Shown: positions 12,521-28,049, counted from the stretch's first letter. The stretch: 64,000 bases of DNA from Rhopalosiphum padi (GCF_020882245.1 NC_083599.1:50246748-50310747); one strand, 5' to 3'. Notes: generated from the sequence alone by a model not told the origin. A program made the numbers and translations.

Positions 12521-12581
12521 TCATTATTATAATTATTATTATTATTATCATCATCATCATCAACAACATCGTCGTCGTCGG
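12521..12581. repeat. Simple repeats (ATT)n, (ATC)n, (GTC)n
   Basis: An ATT tract passes into ATC, ACA and GTC units, then into a CpG-rich patch. The poly-Ile, poly-His and poly-Met frames over it are repeat translations. Confidence 0.85.
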
Positions 12582-14394
12582 GGTGCCGCGCGGTGACCGC
12601 GAGTGCCGGCGGCGGTGGTTCGCGCGTAATTAAAATATAAAAAAAAAAATATACTCGAGAGGACTCTCCGCCGCCGCAACTAACCATACATGCATATTAC
12701 ATATATATATATATATAAACATACTGGTGCGGTAGCCGTATAGCAGCGGGTCGCGGCTAAGCGCGCTTTCGATTCGCGAATATCCCTCGCACGCGCCCGA
12801 CCGCCACTCGTCACGACGCGCAATTATTGCGGTTTTCGATCCCTCCGACGAGGCGCGGCGGCGGGCGTCGACGAAATCTCTGCTGCGGCAGTTCCCCGCT
12901 CGCGGTCTGCACACGACGTATTATGTAATATTGTGTGTGTGTGTGTGTAGGACGCGAGGGCGTGTGTGTGTGTGTGTGTGTGAGCGAGCGCACGCGTTAT
13001 ATATTCGGAAACCGACGACTTTTTAACGAGGGGATGAAAAAATGTGGAGAAAAAAAACGGCGAGGAGTGATGTGCACGCGCGGCGCAATTGATTTCTGCG
13101 CGTGGGACGCGAGTGTGTACGTACATTGTACATATATATATGATGTTGTATATATATAGCGCGCAGGCAGAGGCTAAAATAAAATGTATATATAATCAGC
13201 TGTTTGTGCATTGCTGCAGAACACCACTTATAAAAGTATATCGGTTCGTGACGTTATATATATATATATATAGTTGCCGTGAGACTTCCCGTATAATTGA
13301 GGTGTAAAACTGCAGTGGCGTATGTATAGATACGACGATACCCATCTGATGTGCGACCTCCGCCGACCTACACGAACGTCATCGCGAGTCCAAAACCAGT
13401 GCAGAGCTGCGTGTTGGCTGCAGCAGACGTGGATGACGTTGTATATATTATAGCACTACGATAATAATATTATAATATATGCGACCCTGTTTATGATGAT
13501 AACCATTTCAGAGATAATTTCACTTCAAACGTTTTTGTCATTTGATAATCGTAGAACTTTTTTTAGATTTTCGAACAAAAATGTTTACTATTTAATAATA
13601 TGTATGTACCTACTGCAAATCAACTTGAAAATATATTATCCATGAAAAATTACGAATTTCACAACATTTCTCCGAAGTTGCGATATTACTCCGGGTTGGT
13701 CGTGGGTACTTCACAAAGTTGTAATCCCTCTATATCTAGTAGGTGTATAAAATACAATACATATACTCGTGTATTAAACATATAATGAGAACTTTAGAAT
13801 ATATTATTATCATGCTATATATATTAATCGTTAATACTTCATACTTTTACTAACATTCGAATAAGTGTACGATAAACCGTATTGTTGCATAAATAAGGCG
13901 GCGTTAATAATTAAATTATTCAATTTTACCTATTATCGTATTGCAAATAATATTTATATTATAATCAAAATAAAAAACAATTTAATTATTAATAAACGAG
14001 AGATTATCGAATATTGCCGCGTTATACGACGACAATTTAAAACGAATTCGGTTGTGGACCAAACATTAATCTTGCCGGAGAATTTGCTATATTCGCTATA
14101 GTTTGTGCGAACACTCTGCACGCGCGCTTCGCCTAACTGTACGCACTAACGCACTACCGCCTTAACCATAAAAACTACTGGTCGTATACCTCGATTCATA
14201 TAATACGCGTATTATATAGGAAATCGTCAGGAAACCGTGTGTCAAAAAATATTTATTCAGCGTTTATAAATAATATTATGATATCGGTATACTATCGTAC
14301 GATTCGGGAGTCTTACGTGGCGGTAGGGAGAAAGCAAGGGGAGGTGAAAAAATCGGCAAAGAGAAGGAAACCAATAAGTCTCTCTGGTTTTTTC
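12582..14394. other. CpG-rich patch then AT-rich non-coding DNA
   Basis: From 12582 to about 13110 the sequence is CpG-rich, with GT microsatellites at 12932-12948 and 12962-12982. After about 13140 it becomes AT-rich with TA runs (13255-13272). Overlapping frames on both strands show no conserved motif, and no gene can be supported. Confidence 0.5.
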
Positions 14395-14494
14395 ATTTTC
14401 ATTTTATTTTTTTTTTGCCTCTTTTTTTTCTCTCCACTTTATCCTCCCCGCCGTAGCCGCCGCCGCGTAAGTCGTGAGATGTATGTATCTATGC

Positions 14495-14610
14495 GAGTGT
14501 GTGTGTGTGTGTGTATGTGTGCGAATGCGTGCATGATGGGAGTGTGTGCTTGTGCGTGTTTGTGCGTGCGCGTGTAGGAATGCGAATGTGTGTGGGTGTG
14601 TGTGTGTGTA
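14495..14610. repeat. GT-rich low-complexity tract
   Basis: Long GT and GTGC runs interrupted by a few other bases. A pyrimidine-rich tract (T/C, about 14395-14460) lies just before it. The Cys/Val and Thr/His frames here are repeat translations. Confidence 0.85.
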
Positions 14611-15813
14611 GGTACATGCGCAAAACGGAATACCGCGTACGGTTGCTACGGAAACCAAGGGATGGCGTGCAACTACATGTCACCCTGGCAGCTCATTATC
14701 GACCGTCGGCCGCCGAGTCCGTGAGCTACGGGCCGCCGCCAACGACGCCAAAAAAAAAAATATTTTGAATATATAGTTTATACATATTATGCGTGACTTT
14801 GTCCGGCGACGTTCGGTAAAAAAATTACCCACCCCTCCTCCACGCCATCATCCCAAAAACTATACTATGCACAATACGGACGGCATAAGTGAATTGATAC
14901 GATGACGGACTTTTCAAAACCGCGGTAGTGTCCGCCGCTCACCGTTCCCACTCAGTATAGGACGAAAATCGTTTTTGTGCTCTTCTCGGCCCCGTATATA
15001 ATACAAGCTTATTTAATATTCCATATTATTCACTGAGCTATTTGTCACCGTCTCCAATTAATATCTTGATAACTACCGCGGTAATAATGTTAATCGTAAT
15101 TTAGATATATTTTTATTTCAATATTTTTTTGGTTATTTATGTTCCGTCTTATAAATAAAATATAACTAATGAAAATAATATTGTTTTTTTTTCATCACTT
15201 CCTACCTATTGTGTAAACATGAACTATTTTTTTGTATAAATACTTTGTAATTTAAGTTCATGATTTCATATTTTCATATATATATATATATACCTACTCG
15301 AAAATTATAATATATAAATACTATAAATTATAAATATTTATACTTGTCTTGCATCAGTATCGGTGCATTATAAAGTCTTTTTTTAAAACCTGTAATTAAA
15401 AAAATAATATATAAAATAACAACAACTATGGTAATAAATTATAATAATAAAATCAGTGCTTATCGATATTATTATAAATAAAAACGAGAAAAAAACATAC
15501 TAAACTTATCGTCAAATGCTTTTCTGAATAGAAATATATTTTTAATTCAATAACACAACAACGTATACATCTATACTATGAACGCAATGTCATTGCAAAT
15601 GTCTATATCTATATATATATATATATATATACACGTTTATACCAAAATATGCTCTGCAACGAACGAAGCTATTTCACGAAGTCCTACAATCTGCCGTCAA
15701 ACGGTAAAATAATAATCTACTCGACGTCTCAACACTACTCAAGCTATAAAAGTTTGGCATTCATTATATTACGCGTTTTATTATCGCGTTTCAGAATACT
15801 ACAGCAATAATCG

Positions 15814-15829
15814 TTGGAGTATACTCCAA
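15814..15829. other. 16-bp perfect palindrome
   Basis: TTGGAGTATACTCCAA equals its own reverse complement. It could be a protein-binding site or chance. Nothing nearby identifies a regulated gene. Confidence 0.3.
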
Positions 15830-16104
15830 ATATACGTTTTACTTACCGAGCGAGTTTCCGTAAATATAATCACATCAAATATTTTTACATTATTACCTAT
15901 TATACCACCTAATATATAGTAATCAAATATCTTGACAATAAAATCATAGGATTTTATAAGTATATAAATATCAAACGCGCCTATTATGACAATTAAACGT
16001 GCGTTATTATGATTATTTATTTATTTATTTTTTTTTTTTTTTCGATCGTCTTATTTGTACGAAATGTATTTAACCGATATTGGCATGATAATATAACATA
16101 TAGT

Positions 16105-16187
16105 CTAACGCGGTAAACCGACTTCAGTGGACACAACAAGTGTAGGGGCACTAGATTGTAGTGTCCAACATCCGATTGAAGTTGGAC
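16105..16187. repeat. Nested imperfect inverted repeats
   Basis: CCGACTTCA and TGGACAC near 16117-16133 are mirrored by TGTCC and TGAAGTTGG near 16163-16187. A smaller pair (GGCACT / AGTGTCC) lies between them. Indels separate the paired blocks. This could be a decayed palindromic element. There is no target duplication that I could identify. Confidence 0.25.
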
Positions 16188-19100
16188 TGACTGAAGGGTG
16201 TACAGTGTGCTGTATATAGTTTATAGCTACTTGGTAATTCAGTTGATAGGTAGCTTATTTCACTCTCACCACCCAAGCCCCTTGTAACATGGCACCCAAC
16301 CGAGTGCATCAACCCTATGTAACGAGTCTAGCGGTTAATTTAAACCATAAATCCGACAACACTACAAAAGTCCGCTTTCCAACAGCAATATCGATATATT
16401 TCGGAATCGACAAACAATATTCGATTTGTTATGAGTTTGAACGATTTATTTGAATCTGAAAATTTTCCATATACCTATAACCTGCCTGTGTTAATTCGTT
16501 ATTATATAGCAAACTGAGCTTCGAAAACCTAGCTAATGCTCAATATAACCGCAACATAGGTATTTCATATCATCGTATTTTATTAACATCATTAATTCTG
16601 AAAACTTAAATTGCCGAATTAAGAGACGTAGACAAGTGAATGTTCAAAAATGTGTTCACTAAATCGGATAACCTTCGAACACTTACATTCTAATCTACGA
16701 TTTATTTATACCAACATAAATTTTACATTTTCGATTGAATTGTATTTTGAGTTATAACAGTTGATTATAAACGCTATAACGGTTTAAACCAAACCATTGC
16801 CAACTCTATGAGGCTTTACGTTATGATATATATACATAATTTATAGTATATTTAGGCGTGTATGTGTGCGTGTATTCGGTGATGCGTGTAAACATAATAG
16901 TATATAGATGTATAGCCGTTAAGTAGCACGCGGGATCCCTCTTCAGCCATAACTCATAATCCTGATTAAGTACAATTTCCTAAGATTCACATCATAATAC
17001 GTATAATATAATATAATCTTAACGCTAATTAAGTCTGTCTCTTAGTCCTTTCCGTTCTATGTGATATTCTGATATTCGTCATTTCACTCAAACCCAATAC
17101 TATACACAATATACCGCGCACTGCTACAGCAAGGACTCCCATATTGTATTTCAGCAGGTAAAGGTGGCGGGTACACTTTTTAAGAGTAAATTGCAGTTTT
17201 GTCTCTCGTCTATCTGGACGTCACTCATCGGGAGTTAGGACATAGGTACGCATAATATGTAATATGATACAGCATGTAGTGACATATTTTTAAATCTAAA
17301 ACGCTAATATCTTATCTAAACGCTTTTTATATAATGTCGTTTTATCGCCACGGTATATCCGTATTAATGCCGATGAGTTAAATTGAATTGTGACAGTTAC
17401 ATCAATTTTGTCACACTATTGAATTATTATTTGTGTATTTATCAGGCTTTACAATTTATTTAAAAATACAAATTTGATTTTAATTTTACAATCTTAGTGT
17501 ACGTACTATATCTCCATTCTACATTAAATTACAACGGGAATCTCATCATAATGTGTATGAAAGATACATTTAACATAAAATATTATTATAAAAATTAATA
17601 AATCATTGAAAAAAAAAAAACACAAAAAAAAATCTTAAGAAACGTAAAACTATTAATATCGTATAATGATGCTTCTTGTATAATTTTAAACTATTAACGC
17701 ACAACAATAAGCTCTTATTGTTTCGCTATAATAATAAAATACTTTTTTAACATTTCATCTACTTTTTTTTCTTGTAAACAGTTTGATAAAATCAAGAAAT
17801 AACAATATACGAACAATTTAATTAATGTTAGTTAAATCTATGACTATTTTTAAAATTACAAAATTAAATTTGAGAATTTACTCTTTTCAGTTATGATATT
17901 TTATTTATTATAAATTATTTTATTTTTCAACGTAAGTGTAAATGATAAAATATGTTGATTTTAATTTCAACAAAATGCACATATTTAACATTTAACATTG
18001 TCACGAAAATCGGAACCCAATAAATAGATTTTCCAGTACATAAGGAAAATTGAACTTTGTAACAATCTCAACTTTTCCCCCCGCTATTTAGTCTTCGTAA
18101 TAAAAGTAATAGGGTAAAAAAAGGAAGAATAACGTATAAAAGGTTGGAGGCGGCGCACGCAGTTATAGAGTTTCCTCGGGACACAATTCCCAAATTGAAG
18201 ACCATATACATAAAAGAAAACGATTTTAATGGGAACCGATACCACTCAAAATAAAAATTAACATAAACGAGGTTATTTAATTTATATATGTAGATAAATA
18301 AAAATAAGGCACTACATGCACGTATGTGTACTGTGCGTAAATAATAATATAAAAAACACATTGACGAAAAATTATTTATAAAAGAAATTGAGTAATATCA
18401 ATAATATCATGCATGTATACGCAAATTAATTGTAATATAACATATTACGATGGTTAAGTCGAATTATATCGGAGCAAATATAACGATTGAATGAATGTAT
18501 ACATAGAGCGATTTATAAAAATAAACCGTTACAATACTATATTAATAAATTACCGAAATGCGGTTAAAATAAAAAAAAAATCGTCGAGAACAAAAAAAAA
18601 CATTGCAAAATTAGTCAATCGTCATATTAAGTATATACACATGGTTATACGCATTTAAATACTAAATTAGTAAAATCGTATTCATATATTTTTTAGGTAT
18701 TGCGCTTATATATTATTTATATAGGTAAAAATATAGGTGCGAGCTGCAACACTGCGAGGTGCAGCAATACTGGGACGACTAAAGACATAAATTGATAGAC
18801 AAACGAAAAATACCTCATTTTTACACCGATTTTTAATTTAAATTATTATTACGGCGTAGAGAACCATCGATTTGTCAACGAAATTAGTGACAAAATCCGC
18901 GGTTTTTTATTCCGACGGTAGTTTGTGGCCGACCATTGTCAGTGTTGATTAACACTCGGAAGTTATTCAAAAACACGTAAAACGAGAATCGTGAACGGAA
19001 TATTTAATCACCGGGCCAACATCCGAATGTGTGTCGCACTTTGCGTAGGTATACCACAAAAAGCTCAAGAGTGCTGTCCATTATTTGCTTGAAATATTCT

Positions 19101-21482
19101 TCTTTTAAATCGACGTCAGCGGTGGCCCGAGACTAATAATCGTGCGTTAACCGACGCTTAATTATTTCGTTCGCGGCGTTCGGAAGATCGACCACCGATA
19201 CGACTCACTGCAGCAGTGTTGTCGCTCACACACTATCGTCGCGTGTATAGTTATGCTCAATACGACTTTACCAGAAATGGAAATAAGTGAAATGTATTGT
19301 TTTATTTGTAGAGCCCTCTCTGACGCCGAACCTTAAACATATCGATGCGGCACCTAACATTACGTCATAATACTTGCAGGTTATATGAGCCGAAAGACAC
19401 CGCACGACCCTTGTGAATAATTATTTTATATATATCACATAGTATTATACATATTAAAATAATTCGTATGGTTATATAAAAAATTGAAACCATTTACTAA
19501 AGTTCGGTGGTTTGGTTACTGCGAGAAGTACATGATACACCACAAATCTAATATGGGAAAACGTACGATGATGAATGTTTGAATAATTAGCATAATATGA
19601 CAATATTTTGTCATCTGGCATTCAATTTTTTGTTAATTCTTATCTATATTATGTAGTATATAGGTTGGCGTGTAATTGAGTTTTAGAACCTAAATAAGTG
19701 CCAGCGCGTCAAATTATATTTACACTTATTATTTACCATTACATATATTTTATAAAATTATTGCACACACTATAATAATATTATGTACATTGTGCATAGC
19801 GTACTACTTTATAGCAACATTTTAAGACTCAAATGTAACCCTTACACATTTATTTTAACAAAAATATAAAACAAAATATAATCATCAACAAAAATAAAAA
19901 TTCTATTTGATCCAAATAAATATAAACTGAAATATTTAAAATAAACCATATCTTTTCGTGAATAAAAATGAAAATAAAATGAACTCTACATTTCATAAAA
20001 AAAAAAAAGGATTGGTTAAGATTTATCAAATAAATACACTTTTCGTGTTTGAAAAGCTTTAAATGTTTTGACAACAAACTAAAAAAGAAAAAAATCAATT
20101 TCAATATTAGTTTAAAATAACTTTCTGATAAAAGTTATCCCTACAATTTTACTTAAAAATAAATGATCAAAAATTTGTAAGTAAAAAAATGAATTTAAAA
20201 AAAATTCCCTTGAGTTTGTTACGATTATTTAATGTATTATAATTAAATAATTTTCATTCATATTTCTCAAAGGGGGATCTTAAAACATTATTATCGCCAG
20301 TGCAGTTATATGGTGCAATTAGCGAAGGAAGGTAATTTTTTAATTTTCTTTTTTTAGGGGTGTAATTGCTTACTCTATTGATTGGTCCAAAGAATAGTTT
20401 GGTATTAATAGGTAGTTTCGTATTTATTACCACAACATGGGATGATAAAAACTATATCATTTTTGTAATAGTTGTTATTGTTTTTTATAATATTGTCGAG
20501 AAAATAAAGATGTTGTGACGTCTCAGAAACCATGCCATGTAAAAATTATAATAATAATAAAACGAAATACGTTTGATCAAATGCACTTTTGTTGTCAAGT
20601 TGTTTATTAAACCCGCGAGATGGAAAAATAAAATAACATAACGTCTCTTTATTTACTTTTATTGCACGTAATTCTCGTAAATTCTATAAAGACGAAACTC
20701 ACACTCGGATGGACCTTGTGAGTAAGCTGGACGAACGCGGGGTGAGGTAAAAATGTTTAATCACGATGGATATCACAACGTTAAAAATGTAGTACTGAAA
20801 TTTCATTAAATTTGTTCTCCTCCGCATTTCCGGGCGGCTGCCATTCTTCGGAGGCCTCTTACAGATGAGATAACAATAATATTGTAAAGGATGACACGCG
20901 CGCGGCGAGAAAGAGGAAGACAGAAATTGAAATAAAAAGACAGAGAGAAAATGAAAATACCGACCCGCGCTGGGGAGGAAAGAAAAAAGAAACCTGCCCA
21001 CCGGGAAATCTCCCGTTACTTCTGCGCCGTCCGCTGCAGCAGTGTCGTCTCAGCCGTCATATACTCCACCCGCAATGCCGTTGCGTTTCCAGTCGAGTTT
21101 TTACTTTGAATAGAAACCCCAAAATAGTCTTTTTGATATTTACTTCGATGTATTTAGACTTACTCGGAATGTATTATAACGTTATTACGACATCGTAATC
21201 GCCTTATACGCACTTGTCGTGTTCGTCGATTGCGATGTTTGCCAGCCGAGTTCGGTCTGCTACGCCAAAATAATTTATTATTAATAATATTATTGGTATT
21301 TTATATTAAACAATTTTATTCAGACGAATAGTTGCGGCGAATATAACATACTATATATGTACAATATCAGAGCGGTATTGCGAATAAAAATGTGTATAAT
21401 CATATTAGGTATATTATACTCATTTATGCTAAAAAAAAAAATACCAATCCAGTAAAACCCAATAAAAAAACGAGAAACTCAC

Positions 21483-21532
21483 TTCTGCTGTATAGTATAG
21501 GTTTCAAGTGTACCTCGTTATTTAGTAGGTCA
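21483..21532 (-). other. Possible internal exon (minus strand), weak
   Basis: On the minus strand a CAG acceptor (ACACACCCATTTCAG) precedes a 50-bp block that ends at a GTGAGT donor. Only one of three frames is open, reading DLLNNEVHLKPILYSR with one base left over at each end. It is phase-compatible with the exon-like block at 28100-28158. No protein family is recognised. Splice-like pairs with short open frames are expected by chance in 64 kb, so this is a hypothesis only. Confidence 0.12.
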
Positions 21533-22140
21533 CTGAAATGGGTGTGTGTTAAATTATAGACTTAAATTAGAAGTTATATATTATTATATAAACTAAAAAA
21601 AAATCTGAGTAAAGTACCTAAATGGGTGGGTAAGCATACGACTGTAATATTATATATTCTTATTTTCTAGGGATAGTATGTGTTATAATATTTTATTATA
21701 TAATATATTTTTAGTAATAAAACTTGTTCTTAATTCGGTAGGCTGAACAAAATAATTATTTTCCAATAACTGCATATTACATTTAACTTATGAGCCAATC
21801 TTAGTATAAGTAAATATTTTGAATATTTCATTGTGCACAGAAAATTATAATATACGTAAAAGTGGAAAGTTTCAAGTATCTATTGTGCCTATATATATAT
21901 ATATATATATATATATTGACAATACTGTAATATCTATATGCATACATATTATGGAATATAAAATATTTTTAAATCCGTTCGGATGTGACCGCGTGCGCAA
22001 CACGTATACTATATAAGTTAAGTGTAAAGAGCATTTCAGTACATCATTATAATAAATTTAATAATGGCATTTACCGTGCAGAATTATACACAAACTGTCA
22101 TCTAATTTACACATAAACAACTTTAAAACCATAAAACGTA

Positions 22141-22164
22141 GTGTGTGTGTGTGTGTGTGTGTGT
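22141..22164. repeat. (GT)12 microsatellite
   Basis: Perfect GT repeat in AT-rich DNA. Confidence 0.95.
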
Positions 22165-25100
22165 CTATAATATAAATAATATAATACAATATTTATAATC
22201 CTCGCAAAATATAAAAACTTTTATCACTATACTTACTAGTAGTATAATATAATACAATGATATACACATTATATAATCATGCTCGCAAAACGTTTGACGT
22301 TTTAGAAATAATAATCACGTTTATTGTTAATATACTTTATTGTAACACACTATTGAAAGCTATAATATGCTTACCTAATTAATTAAATTTTTCTTTTAGT
22401 ATAACTACAGATCTCGGATACTATACGATACTGCAGTTGTTGACTGGATCTACACAGTGTGAACTGATTTATAGACAAATGTTGACATAATAATACCATA
22501 GTAATACTGTGTGTGGACTCTATTGGAATTGCGGCAAAATGTCCACATACTAGCGGAAGTTACAACCGTCTCCCGCCACTGGAACACATATCATAATATA
22601 CTACCGTTGTTGCAACAGAGACTATGCAGATCGCTCGTGCACCAGTAAGCAAAAACTTCAAACTGTACTCGTGGCCGTTCATATACATAGTTTAATAAAT
22701 TTGTGATAATTTTTTTTGTGTGTTTTATGATAATATTATGGAACAAGTGCGTTTTTTCAACAGCACCAACAGCAGTTTCCAGAAAATTATGTAATATTAT
22801 AATGTTAGCTGCTGACGGCAATTTCGACTCGACCGTTATATATACGATTATTATTATCTTCATATTTTTTTCACAGGGTATTTTCCCCTCGTCGTTTTCC
22901 TAATGGGGTTAAAAATAAAAACGTAATTTAATGTCACGAGCTTACCTTACTCTCTCACACACACACACTTTTCTACATAATATATTCACAATTTATTAAT
23001 ATATCTATATACATATACATATATTTATAATACGTGTATGATAATAATAATAAGGTATACTACGGGCGGTCGGGAACCGTGTGTATGAAGCACAGGACTG
23101 CCGCCACGATTATCTTGAACATTTATTCTCCGAGGAGTTCTTTATCTACCCTCCGCCGTGAAGTCCCCGCACACCGGTCTCCGTATCAAAATGGAATTTT
23201 TATCACTCCGAGCCTATCTCGTCGCTCAGTACGGACGCACGTATACACTAACCGTTCTCGGTATTTTAAAACTTAACTGCACACGCACACACGTATACAT
23301 GTTTAAAGATAGATAGGCACCTACATTTACACCCTCGACTGCGTATAATATCATTATATAATATATGTTATTATATACGTAGTGTCGTTGGTAGTAGAGC
23401 TCTTTTATAGAAATAATAAATTCATCGATACATATATATATATATATATAAGTATAAATATGACACTGCAGCGTGCGCTTTGGCGGTGTCGTGTAGATTA
23501 AACATGTAACTTATTATATTATTAGATACGATATACGTATTACCATTACATTTCCGGACACACCCCGAGAGTATATTTTATTTTCTCAGACGGAAATCGA
23601 GTAAAAATATGAAAGAGGAGGTTTAAAAAATTAAAACGCATAAATAGGTATTATAAATAAAAATGTTCTAGCTTCGCTCAGAGTGAGTTACAGTTCACTA
23701 TATGATGATTATAGTATAACGAAATACTTTATTATTATTATTATTATTGATTATTTTGTTTAATGAAGACTTCATTAAGGTACTTAATAACCATTCAAAA
23801 TCACGAACAATTATAAATTATTTTGAACTTGAGATTTACTAACATTTTCAGACTGATTTTATTTTGGTTGAGATATATCTATCTATACATTATTTTTAGG
23901 TAATTACTAATTATTAATGAAATATACTAAACATAGAACTTTTTTATGAATATTTTAAACAATATTCTGATTGCTTTTATTTTGTCCGATTTCTGACATG
24001 CAAAGTTCGTTTTATTCGATTTTTTAATCCGCATCACTGGTCTGACACACGATCAAATGGTACACCCAAATCATTTACAGACTCGCCAAACAGCATATTC
24101 CAAGTGGACACCAGATAATATGGAATAATTAAAATCTATTAAATGCACTTGGCGGTTGCACTCTCGTCCGACGGACTGCTATTTTACAAAATAGGCGAAT
24201 GTGTAGGTCGCCGTCGCGCGGGTGTGTACAAGTGGTCATAGGTTATATAATGTATATATGTATAATATAAGCTGTTGGTCCCGTCACAGGAGATTATATA
24301 GAAATCAATCATGTCTGAATGTCATCTCATTACTCAAAAATACACGGGTTCGAAACGCTATCGAAATTGATTAGTGATTTATCGTCAGCTATTACGGCCT
24401 AATAAGACACCACTAAAAATCGGGCGAGTCGTACAACTCTGCATGCCGCGTACATTATACCGACGGTATATACGAGATAGGCAAACGCGAAGTTTAATTT
24501 TCAAACGATGAGGTTAGACCTGCGGAGTGCAGACTATTTACGTAGGCATAGTGACTCGATGATGGTAGTTAACGCGATACGCGTATATTATACACATCGA
24601 AATAAATTATATTATATTATTGATATCAATATATATATAGCGTCCTGTCGGACCCTAACACATATAACGTAATAATACAATATGTGGCGCGCGCGCGTGT
24701 ACTGTCCGCAGCCACCGTCGAGCTCGCGGTTTGGTCGGGTGCTTATGTTTTCGCTCCCCCGTTTTTCGTTTCGTTTTTTTTTTTTTTTTTTTTTTATCAT
24801 TATTACTATACTCTCGTTGATACGCGCGGGTCGTGACATTGTAGCCGGGCGGCGATTAGAAATTAAACGACTCGTTTTTAATTGCTTCTCGTATCGCGTA
24901 GTCGTTCGCGAGTCCGTTCCCTCGGGACCCGACGACGTTATAATATACACCCCGGTACTCGTATTATTATGCAATATATATATATGTGTGTGTGTGTGTA
25001 TACAACCTATACACGCGACAGTGTAGCATTGTACACGTCTCTACATATAATATCAGCTACCTATATATAACACATCATTGCCCCCTTATCGCGAGCAATC

Positions 25101-28023
25101 TAATATCATATATATATATATATATATAAAATATTATACGCACAGCCCGTGCTCGGCCGTAATTCACGATTCGATTTAATCGCACGCCGTTTCGACAACG
25201 TCCGCATGACACACCGCGAATTATGGGTTCGATAAGTAGGTATAACATATACTGTTGTAATACGGGGGTAGTACTACACCTATACCTGTGTGTGCCGTAT
25301 AATACGGTTTAAGCGCGTCCCGCGAAACGCCGTCGTCGGTCTCGGACGACCAGCACACACCCATTAAATCGCCCACAGATACATACTATAACACGCGTCG
25401 TATTTGTGTTTAAAATAATATAGTGCACGTCCGGTACCTACACACCGTCTTTATAATCGACATTTTGGTCAGCGGTTGACGATATTATAGTATTCGATTG
25501 TCACTCTAACAATAACAACGAGATTATGTACAACATATAATATAGACCAAACGAAATACTCGGGACTGTTATATTGTATATGTATATATTGATGTATCCG
25601 TTCCCCAAAATCGATTCCGTGTATTGGCTCTATCCCCCGCTGCAGTTGCTGCAAACCACTCAATTAATTCCTGTTGACTGAGACCACATCATTAAATGAC
25701 CATCAATAACTTATATCCGTTTTGAAAAATGTCAGCTACATAAATAATACGACGAGATTCGCATTAAGCATAATATATAATAGGTACTCTATTTAAAGTA
25801 TAAACACTAATATAATATATTATTAACACGAATATAGTTCATATCCGGTGATTAATAGAACAGATAATACTCTACAATTATATACACACAAAAAGCAAAT
25901 AGTGTTTGGAGACACATCGGAATCTCGATTTTTGAATACTTTCCATTATTTGTACACAGAACGAAACTGAATTTTCGAACAATGATGACCCCCCCGAGAC
26001 AGGAAATAGTCTTGAAAATAATATACTCCAGATACTAATCCGCGTCGTTAAACAGACGCTTTATGGTCATTTAACGACAAAAAATGCATTTTGCTATAGG
26101 AGAAAACGGATCACTGCAAAAATTCCAAAATTGTATCGAGGCTTAGAGGTGCGCATTAATAACGCATAATATACGTATAATATATGAATATACGTACGAT
26201 AATAAAAGTATGATTAGTATTATTATTATACGTCCTGTAAGTACCTACAGCACACATCACTTTGTGTAAATTGACGAAGATTTGATGAGAATTGATATTT
26301 TGGTTGCAGTCGGACGAACAGAAACTACTGTACACATAATATTGTTATTATAATATACAACGATAACGATAATAATCATGAATCAGATGAGTTGGGTCAG
26401 ATCCGGTCAGGACGTTTCTCGAATTCTGCGCGAAGCTTGTCAACTTCCTCGTCCCACATGTCTCTCGCAGCGCGTCACTACGACCACAAAACGCCAAAAC
26501 CTATACGTGTACTCTACAGTCTACGTTATATAATAATAATATAACACTCGAAGAAAATCGCATGGCATCAACCCAGTTGACGCGGGTTCAGTTTTTTATT
26601 TTTTAAACAATAATTGGATTTTTAAAGAACGTTAACCGCAGACAACGCGTACTCGTTGATCGATTTTATAGTAATTTGCATATAATATGTAGACATAATA
26701 ATAATAATATACATATATAGTGCAAAGTACGCACTACGATCGTTGCAGGATAAAACGTATTTAAAAAGGCAGTGAGAAACAGAGAGATATACCAATTAAT
26801 GTACTACTATTATAGAGAGTATGTTAGTTTTGTGATAAAGAAAAAGTGGTAAAAAAAGGGGATTTATTTAATTTCTATAAACCGTACATAAATATAATTC
26901 TATAGTCACGCATAAAAATTGTGTGTCTACACTATACAATAGTCACGAGTACAAATCTATTTTGAGATTTGTTTATGTTACCATTATCTTGACTATTTAA
27001 TTCTCTAATTTAACGAAATGTTTAAGTATTTACATAAAAAATTTAAATTTAATAAATACTTTAACTAGAAAATGTCTAAAATACTAAGCCATCCCATATA
27101 AACTCAGATTATGAGTTATTAAAGTAAATACAAGCCTTGATTATTGCTTGAAGTATAATTAGTTACAAACATAATATTAGATATAAAAAACTACCAACAG
27201 TATAAATAAACGATAATATTATAAAACATTATAACGTTATTTATTTATTTGTTTTCGTTTATTGTGAATAAATACTTGCTACTTAGTATAGACCATATGT
27301 TAGTTATAGATTTTATTTATTTATTATTAGCATATTAGGTAATAAACGAAAGAAATTACCTATAAGATGTCTGGTTGGTCTTTGTGGTTTAATAAAAAGT
27401 TGTTTTGTGGTAGACGTGGTTCTAGTCCAGGTTTTTTCATCGATTTATAGCTTCTTCGTTTTTATTTATCTATTTTAATATTGTTACATTTTTGTTCTTT
27501 AAAAGGATAAGTAAATTTATTAAAACTACCTATTATAAGCTAACCTATAATAGGTATAATATTTATGTATTAACGCAATATCGATTCTGATAGAATTGTA
27601 TTACAGTGATGTGTACCACCGTGTTTTTCTATGCTTTCTTGTTTAACTCACTGGAAAACGGAAAAACACGGGAAGCCATCCTGAATGTTATTTCACGACT
27701 ACGATTATAATAAATCATTAATTCGATGATTAATTGCCGGTGCACGGAATTTTGTGCGTTCTGCGCGCACGAAATTTATTCGAATAACGCACAGCCACGC
27801 CGCTGGAAACCGCGGCGAAGTAGGTAAAGTGCAAATTTTTAAAACAAATACTCAAAACGAATTACCATAAATCTGCACGCGCTCGACGGCAAACAAAAGG
27901 AACGGTTTTTACGCTCGTGTACAGACGTTATTAATATATACAAGAAAATCCGTGGCTCACGCGCGCATACATATATATATAGTCTAACGTTTGGGGTGGT
28001 CGCGACGGGGTTAAACTACATAG

Positions 28024-28049
28024 CACACACACACACACACACACACACA
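28024..28049. repeat. (CA)13 microsatellite
   Basis: Perfect CA repeat. A second, interrupted CA tract follows at 28165-28203 and a third at about 28446-28463. Confidence 0.95.

Larger units (their letters stand above)
14611..21482. other. Long AT-rich non-coding stretch
   Basis: No gene is supported. It contains TA tracts (15610-15631), a 16-bp perfect palindrome at 15814-15829, a short endonuclease-like trace on the minus strand (15846-15940) and a hairpin-rich segment (16105-16187). Most of 17.4-20.7 kb is poly-A/poly-T-rich with only short Phe/Ile-rich frames. Around 20.7-21.1 kb GC rises without a recognisable frame. Confidence 0.5.

Noticed and set aside
17152..17236. CAG acceptor followed by a 27-codon frame (QVKVAGTLFKSKLQF...)
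   Set aside because: Ends in a stop with no donor, no homology recognised and no supporting neighbours.
27361..27435. tRNA-like B-box word (GGTTCTAGTCC)
   Set aside because: No acceptor stem, T-arm pairing or anticodon arm could be drawn around it.
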